A DNA stretch of 64,000 bases, taken from Sclerotiophoma versabilis (Eukaryota > Ascomycota > Dothideomycetes > Pleosporales > Didymellaceae). Positions 54,403 to 64,000 of the stretch are shown here, piece by piece (within the stretch, counting starts at the first letter, position 1; the number at the start of each line of letters is the position of its first letter). Made by a program: the position numbers and the translations under genes. The notes below the pieces were generated by a model. The model was not told where the DNA came from, did not search any database, and worked only from the letters and a program-made list of their open reading frames with translations. Location: assembly GCA_012274445.1 (NCBI GenBank), contig JAAROD010000015.1, positions 1,798,001 through 1,862,000 on the forward strand. Direction: 5' to 3'.

Positions 54403-56794
54403 TTACTCGACGGTGACCGACTTGGCAAGGTTGCGGGGCATGTCAACGTTGACGCCCTCAGCAACCGCCATCCAGTAGGACATGAGCTGCAGAGGAATGA
54501 CGTTAATCAGACCCTGCAAGCAGTCGACGTTGCTGGGAACCTCGATCTTGTCAGTCTTGTCTGCGGGGAACTCGGGGTCGTCCTGGTTGCAGATGATGAT
54601 GGGTCGTCCGCTACGGGCAATGACTTGCTGGTAGGCGTTGAGTGACTTAGCGAAGATATCGTCGCGGGTAAGGATCATGACGATGGGCAGGTTCTCATCG
54701 ACAAGGGCAAGGACACCGTGCTTGAGTTCTCCGGACATGACGGCCTCGCAATGGAGGTAGGAGATTTCCTTGATCTTCAGGGCACCCTCAAGAGCAGTGG
54801 CGTGCTGAGAGCCACGACCAAGAAGCAACAAGCTCTTCTGGTCCTTGAAGCGCTCGCAGAGCTTCTTGATGGGCTGGTCAAGCTTGAGTGTCTCCTTGAA
54901 CTGCTCTGAGATCTTTGCCAGACCGTCCATGATCTCCTCGCGTCTCTTCTGCTTCGAGGCACGGTCCTCGCTGAGAGACAGCGCAAACATAACCATGCAG
55001 ACAAACTGGGAAGTGTAGGCCTTGGTGGAGGCGACACCGATTTCAGGACCGGCGTTGATGTGAACACCGCAGTGGGTCAGGAGAGAGATGGAGGAACCGA
55101 CGTTGTTGACAACACCGACGGTAAGGGCACCACGCTCCAAGCAGTAGCGGAGAGCCATCAGCGAGTCAGCGGTCTCACCAGACTGGGAAACGAACACGCA
55201 GGTGTCGTCACGGAAGACGGGGGCCTTGCGGTCCAGGAAGTCAGAGGCCAGCTCGACAGCGATGGGGATCTCGGTCAACTCCTCGAAGATACCACGGACA
55301 GCCATGCAGGAGTGGTACGAGGTACCGCAGGCAATGAAGATGATCCTGCGGCAGCGGCGGATTGTGGCAAGGTACTGGCGGAGACCACCAAGTGTGACGG
55401 TCTTGTTCTCGACGTCGAGACGACCACGCATAGCGTTAACGACCGAATCGGGCTGCTCGAAGATCTCCTTCTGCATGAAGTGGTCGAAGCGGCCCTTCAT
55501 AATCTCCTGGAGCTGGATCTCCAGAGTCTGGATAGCACGGACGTTGGAGGTACCATCATCCTTGTTCAGGCGGTGGATGTTCAGCGAGCCCTCGTGGATG
55601 TGCGCAATGTCGTCGTCCTCGAGGTACAGGACCTTCTTGGTGTGCTCGACGATGGAGGCTGGGTCGGAGGAGAGGAAGAACTCGGTGGGCATGGGAGCGC
55701 CATCGTCGGAGAGGAAAGCGCGCGACTGCGAGCGGTGCAGAAGGGACTTGTCAGGAGGAGCGAGGAGGTTGTTGGTCTTCTTCAGAGCAACGTTGTGGGA
55801 GGCGCTCTCAGCGGGAAGGGCAGTGTTCTCGTCGTTGTACTCAACATCGACAAAGTCGACCTTCATCTTCTTCTGTGTTCGGACACCGATGACAAGGGGC
55901 GAACCCTTGCGGGCAGCGACGACCTCATGGGGGTAGTGGATGGACTTGATCAGGAGACCAAAGGCACCCTGCAGCTCCTTGATGACAGCCTTGACCAGCG
56001 AGGGGAAGCTGAGATCGGGGTGCTCGGTGTAGATGTACTTGGTGAGCTTCGCGATGGCCTCAGTGTCGGTCTCGGTCTCAAACTTGTAGCCCTTGCTCTC
56101 GAGCAGAGTCTTCAGCTCCTTGTAGTTTGTGATGATACCGTTGTGGACGACCGAGAACTCCCAGTTGGGGTCGGACCTGCATTCACAAAAAGTCAGTTCG
56201 TTGTCCTCGGAGTTGCGTAACGGCGCGGGTGACACGGCGGGGTCGGCGAACCCGCAGGAGCTCAACAATTACAGCTCGAACGCGCGACGCGCCGTGCGAC
56301 CAGCTAGGAGGGGAAGCACGTACCTGTGAGGATGGCAGTTGACGCGCGAGGGGGGGCCGTGGGTGGCCCAGCGGGTGTGGGCAATACCGGCGTGTGAGTC
56401 GAAGACCTTGTTCAGGTCGAAGTTCTGCTCCTCAACGAGCTTCTTCAGCGAGGCGACCTTGCCGACCTCCTTGACGGCGTAGACCTCGTTCTTCTTGTCA
56501 CCGTCGACTGCCAGACCAGCGGAGTCGTAGCCGCGGTACTCTAGACGTGCCAGACCTGTCGATCACAATTGTCAGCCGCTGTCCATTGAGCGGGGAGCAG
56601 GCTGTCACCGTGGATTGCAGGTGCAGCCACGCAGCCACGTACCATTGACGAGTGTGTCGAGAATGTACTTCCTGTCCTTCTCCACCAGGTAGTTGATGTA
56701 CCCGAAAATTCCACTGTCGGCCAGCGTCGTCAGCCTCTGTTTGCAGCGCCGATCGCAGCTCACAACACAAGCGGGGCAGCTCGACTTACCACAT
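54403..56794 (-). CDS. GFA1: Glutamine:fructose-6-phosphate amidotransferase (isomerising)
   Basis: Makes glucosamine-6-phosphate from fructose-6-phosphate and glutamine, the first committed step to UDP-GlcNAc, chitin and glycans. Exons: 56794-56790 (5 nt, ATG TG), 56713-56643, 56555-56324 and 56176-54403 (693 aa). Joining restores M-C-GIFGYINYLVEKDRK, in which Cys2 is the N-terminal nucleophile. The GATase-2 domain runs to ~230 (YRGYDSAGLAVDG, HTRWATHGPPS, NWEFSVVHNGIITNYKEL). The two SIS domains follow (ACGTSYHSCMAVRG, VFVSQSGETADSLMAL, GPEIGVASTKAYTSQ; then LGRGSQHATALEGALKIKE). The end, DMPRNLAKSVTVE, is the family hallmark. The four-exon model is needed because the frame upstream of 56176 is intronic. 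Feedback control by UDP-GlcNAc is known for the family. Confidence 0.95.
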
Positions 56795-58562
56795 GATTGA
56801 ACGAAAGGACTATGAGCGACTGAAAGGGAAAACGATCGTAAGGCGTGTAGTTGATTGGGAGAGTGTTGAGCAATATGCAGGGAGAGAGGGTCGATGGTAT
56901 GAGAGGAGCGAAAGAGCGGTCGGTGGTCGTGATATTTGTATCTGAGCAGGCCAAGCTTGCAGCGAACCCACTTTCTCCATATCTATCCCCGGCTAGCCAT
57001 CCTCTCTGCAGCCTCTCGCATAACCCGGTGGCGCCCTGACGCTAACTGCACCACCCTTTCATCTTGCCTGTCGTGTCCCAAGCGCTGATACCACCTCAGT
57101 ATCGCAAATCCATTCCTAAGCAGACGACTCCTATTCCGTCAGACGTCATGGCTTGGGAGCCCGCCAGCTGCCCGCCAGTGCCTCGGAGCTGGCGACCGTT
57201 GTCGTTCCTGATCTGCCGCTACGTGTATCGATGCTCAGGGACGCGAGGCGCAGCACCTAAACATAGCAACACCACGCCCGTTCACTACTTTTTTTCAACC
57301 ACGCTTGTACTCTTTCCCTCCACAACGCTACTGTGCGGCGCTCTCAATTCTCGTGTCGAGTGGCGAGCATCGCTATGGCCATGAGCGTGCCATGGGTTGC
57401 TTACCACGTTTTGGAAGGCGTGTTTCTAATTACACCGTGGTGCCGAAAACAGCTGCTCAAGCTACGTCAGCAGCGCCATCCATGCCGGAAACCAGCCCAG
57501 ACAAGGACCCCTCTTCGGCCAGCAGTCGATCCTGGGTATGCAGCATTTGTTCTCTCGTAAACGGTTATGGAAGTGTGGCGTTTGCTTCATTCGTGCCTTG
57601 CAACCATCGCAGAAGCCACGGCGTGTCTCTATGGGTCAAGTCATGGTCGTTGTCTAGAGCCCCACTATCTGCGATTTATGCCTGCCATCAATGCACTCAA
57701 CCAGTTGTGAGAATTGACCGCTGCACCGTGCTTGCGCAGGCTCTTCTGCACAGTTGTTATCGACGTGCGATCTTGTCTCAGAGCACGCATATGCACATGT
57801 CAAACATCGTCTCAGCCTTCCCAAACGTGAATGAGATACATGGGCTGATAGGTGCTTGTTTCTACCCCGTCAGCCACCACGTTTTAAGCTCACCTCTGCA
57901 CCGCTGTACTGCGTGAGACACGGCTTGCTGCCTGCTTCACAAGTACAGTCGCTCTATTACTCAATGTGTGCATGTACAACCGCGGATTTACAATTGTACG
58001 GTGAACGACGCAGCACACTACTGCACGCTTTCCCGTTGCAGGCTGCTAGCTCCTCGCCCAACGAAGCATGTACGCATACCGCATGTTCAGCTGCGAGGCA
58101 GGCTTGCCGAGAAGGTACTGAGGCCACATTGCGGAATCACCCTGGTTGCCGAGAGGCTTCATCTGCGGTGACTGAAGGATTGTGGTGGAGTTCTTGTCAG
58201 GCAAAGAGTGACAGGCGTTCAGATGTGGCGCGCGCTACTGTCAGCCGCACTTCAGCCTTATACGTTTTGACGAGCGCGCGCCCTACAGCTTCATTGTGGG
58301 GCCAGATACGAGATATCAATGTACAGTGTTGTTCGTATGTGGCAAGCGTTGTAAGCATGTGGGAGCGTTGCTGCTCTCATTTGCTTATGAGAATATGTAT
58401 ACCCGAGGCATTGCTTGCTGCTTTGGCCTATATCCAGTCTAAAAGCAATCTATATCCAACCAGCCTGATGAGAAGAAACCTGCGTTATAATAGATTCGCT
58501 TGACAGTGTACATGCTTCATGGAGAAAAAAAAATGAAAAATACGTGAATGCTAAGATAGGGC
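56795..58562. other. Intergenic, 1.8 kb
   Basis: GFA1 upstream region (56795 to ~57300) and the 3' flank of the transporter gene. Open frames at 57064-58503 (plus) overlap, lack domains and are GC/AT-mixed. No gene seen. Confidence 0.45.
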
Positions 58563-60892
58563 TTATCGACCATCACAGTATCCGGGAGCCTTGGGTTTAC
58601 CTCCTGCAACCCAGCTCTGAATAGTGAGAGAAGTAGTGTATACCATAGCAACCGCTCCCACGATGCACATGAGAACGTCCAGGGTGCGTGCAATCGTTGT
58701 CCTAGCAACGGCTTTGTAATGGAGCATAGGCTGTGGGCAGATTAGTGATTGCAGCCTCTCAAGATTGTAGATGTATGACTTACGGGATAAAGGAAGACCA
58801 GTGGGATACAGGCAAAGCTACCCACAAGACTGACGAATTTGTCAAGATCACCAGCACCCGCCCAGGCGATGCAAGCGCAGATCATGACCATGAAGAATCG
58901 GAAAAAGTTTTTCTTCCATTTAATGAGTGGGTTGTACTTGCCTGTCCTGCTGAACAATTGCTGGCTGGTGATCTCGATCGCCGGGTAAATTTGTAGTGGT
59001 GTCGAGAGCAGAATGGCGAGGGAGTAAATGAACTGCACAGCGTTGACAAATTTGTTGTCCTGCGGCATGTTGAGCAAAACAACGGTCTTAGTCTTGGAGC
59101 CAAATGCAGCGTATGAAAGCGCTCCAGCGCTGACGAAGACGACTGTGATGATAATCATGACGCCTCCAAGAACCTTCGGGAACTTCTTCGGTTCCTTCAT
59201 GCTGCTTTGAATCGGAATAACCAGGCCGATGCCTTCGAATGTGAAGATTGCCGTGCCGATGAACAGCGTCCAGTCCTTGGGGTTGAAGTTCGCAATGTCG
59301 GAGACACCACCCTGGTGAACTATGGTAAACAGATCGTAGTAATACAGATATACAAGACCCAAAAGGATAAAGGCGTCCGCAATGAGCGCGAGCTTCTGAA
59401 TGTTGTTGATATTGCGGTACAGCGATAGCGGCAGGAAGACGACCATCTGCATCAAGATCATGTACTTGATGTCGATGAAGGTTGCGCAATTTGTGACGGC
59501 CAAGACGAAGGCTTGAAGATTTTCGGAAACGAAGACGATATAGGCAGACGAAAAGCCTATTTGCGAGATGACAAGGGAAAAGTTGATCAAGTTTCGCATC
59601 CATCTTCCGTAGAGATGGAGGCCCATGTCACCGAAAGAGGCCTCGACGGCGAGGCGTGTGTTGACGAGCAGTACGAAGCAGAAGTATGACAAGCCTGCTA
59701 CAGCCAGCAGGACTACATTCGAGAATGCCATGCCACCGTTAAGGAATGCTCTGGGCAGGAAAAGAACACCAGTACCGACGAATGACTTGAGGAGCAGCAT
59801 GGCAGCTCCTGTAGGCGTACCCTTACCCTCAGGTCTTGGTTTCCTCTTTCGTCGCTTGCCAGGTGTAGCAGGTAGAAGCCCGCTTGATTCGCCGTACTCG
59901 CGTTCGTCTTCGGAGTGCTCGCGTGAATCCAAGGCATCTGAGGAAAAGTACTCGTCTGGTCCAAGTACCTCATCGTCGTCTTCGAGCGATTCACCGGCGA
60001 AGTGGCCGTAAAGGGTCAAGAATTCAAGGAAATTACTCGTGAAGGGCTGAGGCCTTTGCTGAGTAGGTTCACCGATCGTGCCGTAGCCAGAAGGGCCAGG
60101 CGCAGGTGACGGGCTCGGTGCGTTCTTACGGAGGTACTGTCGACGGAAACCGCCTGGTTGTCGGATGGACGATGCGCTGATGTCAGTGTCGTCCTTGGGG
60201 CGAGAAGCGTGGAAGCTCTTGCTGCGAGACATTTTGCCCCGCTCTTCGGCGGCCTGCTGTTCGCTCCACCTGTATATTTGCCGCGTGATGTCGCCGCCCT
60301 GCAGCTGCAGACTGTTGAATTCCTGTTCCTCTTCATCGTCGCCTCTTCTGCCCTGTGACTCGTCATCAGCGCCGAATCCGCGTGTCGACCTGCTAGGTGA
60401 GCCGTACTGTCCCACCAAGTGCCGGCGCACAATCTCGGGGTCTTCGTAGGGTACGGGCGAGCGACCTCGACCATCGTAGGAGCCAAAGTTACTGGGCGGT
60501 CCGCGACCAGAAGCTGCAGCGTTGACTGCAGGCGACTGCGGCGTGGCAGACGGGGAAGCGAACCTTGGAGGGCTTTTGCCGAGAGACTCCTTGAGCGCGG
60601 AGGACAGGGCTGACGTGCCGGGGCCTGGGAGCGATGACTTTGGCTCAGCGCGGCCGGCCAACGGCGTCTGTATAGGCACGGGCGAGACCTCCTCGAGCTG
60701 GGCAGGGGTCGGTATTTGCCCAACTGCTGGCGTGCGGGACTGGACAGAAGAGGGCACGGGCGAGCCCAGGCGTGCCATCGATTCTGCGCGAGGTATCGAT
60801 TGCGAGATGGACTGCGCGGGCGAGCTCCGACCTGAATTCCCTGAGGAAGGGACTGCCCGCGGCTTCGACGACTCTGAAGCGTCTCTTGCCAT
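58563..60892 (-). CDS. Vacuolar amino-acid transporter, AVT (AAAP) family
   Basis: Exon 1 is 60892-58784 and exon 2 is 58730-58563 (758 aa). The intron (GTAAGT, CCACAG) joins VFLYP to PMLHYKAV. The start ATG lies in TTGCCATGGC; the longer open frame begins with GTG. Residues 1-365 are a disordered Ser/Pro/Arg-rich N-terminus, a feature of the Avt3/Avt4 type. The membrane part begins AAMLLLKSFVGTGVLFLP at ~370, with about 11 hydrophobic segments to the end (MAFSNVVLLAVAGLSYFCF, FSLVISQIGFSSAYIVFV, TLFIGTAIFTFEGIGLVIP, GGVMIIITVVFVSAGALSY). Glycine-rich repeats and the FEGIGLVIP block are typical of vacuolar exporters of neutral amino acids. The exact substrate is unknown. It shares its 578-bp upstream region with the cotransporter gene. 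Confidence 0.92.
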
Positions 60893-61470
60893 GGCAGCTG
60901 TCACTGTCGCGTCTGTCGCGTGCTGTTGAGCGCTCTGCTCGGCTTCCGATCAGGCTTTGGTTATTCGTGTGTAACGTCGGCGGTAGAGATGTGCGCGGCA
61001 GAAGTTAGCTGGAAGGTGTTGGTGGACCCAGGAGCTGCAGAAGCACACCAAGAGGCTCTTCTGTGGCACTTGAGAGAGTTGCACAAGCAACGAGCGAGTA
61101 GAGATGGGATGGAAGCAGACACGAAGCTGGCAGAGGAATGTGCACCACGCGCGGCGTGGGGCGTGTGCGGGATTCCACATGCGCCCAGAGGTCACCTGCA
61201 TCCCGTATCCTTGCAACGGTCGAGACGGATCGTGCTAAGCCGCCAAAACGCAGAACGAGCCCCAGTTGCACTTGGCTGGAGTCGAGTCGGTGACCGCGCC
61301 CGTCGTCATCGCTAACTGTGCGAGTTCCCCCATGTCTGCACTGTTGTTCCTATGCTTTCCTCACCAGACTCGAACTTCTGCAACCAACAACGGGCCGATA
61401 TGCAGGCTGCGCACCTACCATTGGTACCCTGAACCACCATTTCAGCCGCAGTGACATCGTCAACCGGATT
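60893..61470. promoter_or_regulatory. Divergent upstream region of two transporter genes
   Basis: 578 bp between start codons of the AVT-type and the cation-chloride cotransporter genes. Both may act in the vacuolar membrane. No TATA box found, and no separate gene. Confidence 0.4.
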
Positions 61471-64000
61471 ATGACACATGTCAGTCATGGACAGAGAGGG
61501 AGCATGCCGCCAAGGTCCCGCTCCAACTTTGCCGCAAGAACAGCAACTGATGCTTCTCAACGGCTGCATCGACGCTCCTTTGCCCAAGGCTCGCCCCCGC
61601 CCGATGAGAGAACCCCACTGTTAGACGGCGCCCAAGCGTCAGACGTCCAAGAGGAGGATCATGGTGTCGAATGGTTAAGGAGCTGGTTCTGCAACACCTT
61701 CCACCTGTCACGATCAAAGTTAGCCTCGAGCAGTCAAGATGGCAATCGCCAAGCTGCAAGCGGCGTCTCCAAACCTCGTCCAGGTGCATTTCCCAGACCC
61801 GTAGGAGGGAGTGATAAACTTGGCACATTCGCCGGTGTCTTCGTACCTGTGACACTCAATGTATTGAGTATTCTGATGTTTCTGCGGTTTGGGTTTATCT
61901 TAGGCCAAGCAGGTGTCATAGGCATGATGGGTAAGCTCCTCCACCATGGCATTGTCAGGAGACCTCTCAGGTGTTGCTGGTGTGCAGCCTAGACAGCGTC
62001 CAGGCGTTAAAGTCCAAAGAACTTTGATATTTGCGACATTCAATGAACCTTCAGGCACAGGAAGCGATGAGAGGTGTACTGGGCATCATGCGACACACCT
62101 TTTGAGCTGCAAAAACTGACAGTAACAGGCATGCTTGTAGCTGGCTACACCATCAATCTCCTCACAACTATGTCCATATCTGCAATTGCTACCAATGGTA
62201 CTGTCAGAGGTGGAGGGGCATACTATCTGATATCGAGAAGCCTGGGTGAGTTAATCTTCGTAACGTAGAAAACTATCTTTCAAACGGTAGTGAATTCTTC
62301 GCGAGATACTGACTTGAAATGTAGGTCCTGAATTTGGTGGTGCTATTGGCATCGTATTCTATCTCGGACTTGTCTTCAGCACCAGTCTGAACGCCGTCGG
62401 TCTGGTTGATTGCTCTATTGAGAACTTCGGCAGTCGTACAGGTTCCATGTCTCAATGGATGCCTCAGAGCTACTGGTGGCAGTTCCTCTGGGCGACGGTG
62501 GTGCTCCTAGTATGCACATTAATTTGCTTGGCCGGCAGTGGACTATTTGCACGCTGTAGCAATGGCTTGTTAGTTGTATTACTGGTCGCTATCGTCAGCA
62601 TACCCGTCTCAGTAGTGATCAGAGACCCTTATGTGGACGCCAAGCACGGCATCGTCTTCACTGGCTTCAGTTTCGACACTTTGCGCGAGAACATGATGCC
62701 CCACTTCACTAAGGGTGCCGCTGGCAGTGTGAGCAAGCACCGCGAGAATTTTCAGGATTTGTTTGGCATCCTCTTTCCTGCAACAGGGGGAATTCTGGCG
62801 TAAGTCTTCGTTGTACGCCTGCATATGATACTTGACTAAAACTTTCCAGTGGGGCCAGTATGTCCGGAGATCTTAAGCACCCTTCTAAAGCTATCCCAAA
62901 AGGAACACTATATGGACTTGGCCTAACCTTCATCCTCTACACCATGGTCATCGTTGCTATGGCCGCCTCGATCGGACGAGAATCACTGTACAACAACACC
63001 AATGTCATACAGCTCACCAACCTGTCTGGTGTTATCATTCTCCTAGGAGAGTACGCAACATCGCTGTTCTCGGTCCTCATGGGTGTCATAGGCTCCGCCA
63101 AATTACTTCAGGCACTTGCGCGCGACCATCTGGTACCAGGACTATCCGTCTTCGGCCAAGGCACCAAAACAAAAGACGAGCCAATCTACGCGATCCTCTT
63201 CACATACATTCTTGCGCAGCTTACGATGTTCGCAGATATCAATCAGATTGCCTCGTTCATAACGATGACATATCTGATGACCTTCCTCGTCACCAACCTA
63301 GCCTGTTTCCTGCTTAAGATAGGGTCCGCTCCAAATTTCCGACCGTCATTCCACTTCTTCAACTGGAAAACTGCTGCAGTGGGCACAATAGTTTGCGGGG
63401 CGACTATGTTTTTCGTGGATGGGTTTTACGCCTCTGGCTGCGTTGCTTTACTCCTGGCTGTATTCATCCTGATTCACTATACAACGCCTCCCAAGCCATG
63501 GGGCGATGTCAGCCAGGGTCTCATCTATCACCAGGTTCGGAAGTACCTCCTTCGCCTCCGACAAGAGCATGTGAAGTTTTGGAGACCTCAAATCCTGTTG
63601 CTGGTCAACGACCCACGACGTCAGTACAAGCTTATTCAGTTCTGCAATTCGCTCAAGAAGGGTGGATTGTTCGTACTCGGACATGTCATTGTGTCTCAGG
63701 ACTTTGGTGAAGCTGTGCCTGAAGCGAGACGGCAGCAATCACTATGGCTCAAGTACATTGATTTCTCGAAAATCAAGGCCTTCGTCAACGTTGCCGTATC
63801 TCCCGCAGTAGAATGGGGAGCTCGGAATCTTGTTCTCAATGCGGGACTGGGGGGTATGAGACCTAACATTGTTGTCATGGGCTCATACAATCTTACTGAG
63901 CTCAGAGACTCACATCCTAATCTAGGTATCCCATCACCCCAACCATCACGACCAACGAGCAAATCTACAAACCACTCGATATCTCGTCAAGCAATCCAAG
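61471..64000 (+). CDS. VHC1: Cation-chloride cotransporter (SLC12 / Vhc1 type), partial (runs off right edge)
   Basis: Electroneutral K+ (or Na+) and Cl- cotransport; the yeast homologue Vhc1 is vacuolar. Exons so far: 61471-61930, 62129-62245, 62325-62799 and 62850 to the edge (734 complete residues visible). After a cytosolic N-terminus with ERTPLLDG, the first membrane helix is FVPVTLNVLSILMFLRFGFI. TM2 continues across the 198-nt intron as GMMG + MLVAGYTINLL, then ATNGTVRGGGAYYLISRSLG + PEFGGAIGIVFYL, both SLC12 signatures. GGILA + GASMSGDLKHPSKAIPKGTL is the TM6 region. About 12 TM segments are followed by the start of the soluble C-terminal domain (KFWRPQILLLVNDPRRQYKL). The C-terminus is beyond the window. 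Vacuolar location is by homology only. Confidence 0.93.

Noticed and set aside
55060..56220. 386-codon plus-strand frame opposite GFA1
   Set aside because: Antisense shadow of a highly codon-biased gene; sequence is Val/Asp/Leu-rich without a domain.
57305..57916. 203-codon plus-strand frame
   Set aside because: No domain; overlaps other frames and begins far from any promoter-like element.

Overview
This 64 kb window is a piece of a filamentous ascomycete chromosome, most likely a dothideomycete of the Pleosporales type. The signs are short spliceosomal introns (mostly 48-150 nt) with GTRAGT donors and CTRAY branch sites, conserved ascomycete genes (SET1/COMPASS, LSM5, ATG5, GFA1, RIB4, SDH2, COX23), LysM remnants, and an SdhB protein whose 3Fe-4S-cluster histidine falls at residue 277, the number I recall for Alternaria and Pyrenophora. 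No complete mobile element, CRISPR array or operon is visible. Gene models were built by hand from reading frames and splice signals; every joined CDS closes in frame, but none has been checked against transcripts.

Layout. 0-8 kb: a Gln/Pro-rich coiled-coil protein cut by the window edge, a DUF3074/START-like protein and a SAM + HMG-box regulator, all on the minus strand. 10-20.2 kb: LSM5, a WRN-type exonuclease, a DGAT2 acyltransferase with a long N-terminal extension, an STK19-like protein, tRNA-Gly(UCC), a Gre2/DFR-like reductase and a small tautomerase. 20.5-34.9 kb: a large RING protein, COX23, a HAD phosphatase, SDH2, a CobW/COG0523 GTPase, a small stress-type protein, a short hypothetical gene and ATG5. 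Three decayed reading frames lie in this block: 25.5-26.1 kb, 29.0-29.8 kb (LysM repeats) and 29.9-30.6 kb. 35-47.9 kb is gene-poor: a small bZIP factor, a SWIM zinc-finger protein, a serine-rich conserved protein and an F-box-like protein, with long stretches where I see no gene. 47.9-64 kb: SET1, RIB4 (lumazine synthase), GFA1, an AVT-type amino-acid transporter and a cation-chloride cotransporter cut by the right edge.

The genes do not form one pathway. They are mainly core functions (respiration: SDH2, COX23; chitin and glycoprotein precursor supply: GFA1; riboflavin: RIB4; lipid storage: DGAT2; autophagy: ATG5; chromatin: SET1) with small islands of accessory, decaying sequence between them. 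The most unusual observations are the decayed LysM and unknown genes with changes resembling repeat-induced point mutation, a 5-nt first exon in GFA1 that splits the catalytic cysteine codon, a GC-AG intron in the reductase, and a stop-free 51-nt intron inside the SET domain. I found no clear previously undescribed multi-gene system.
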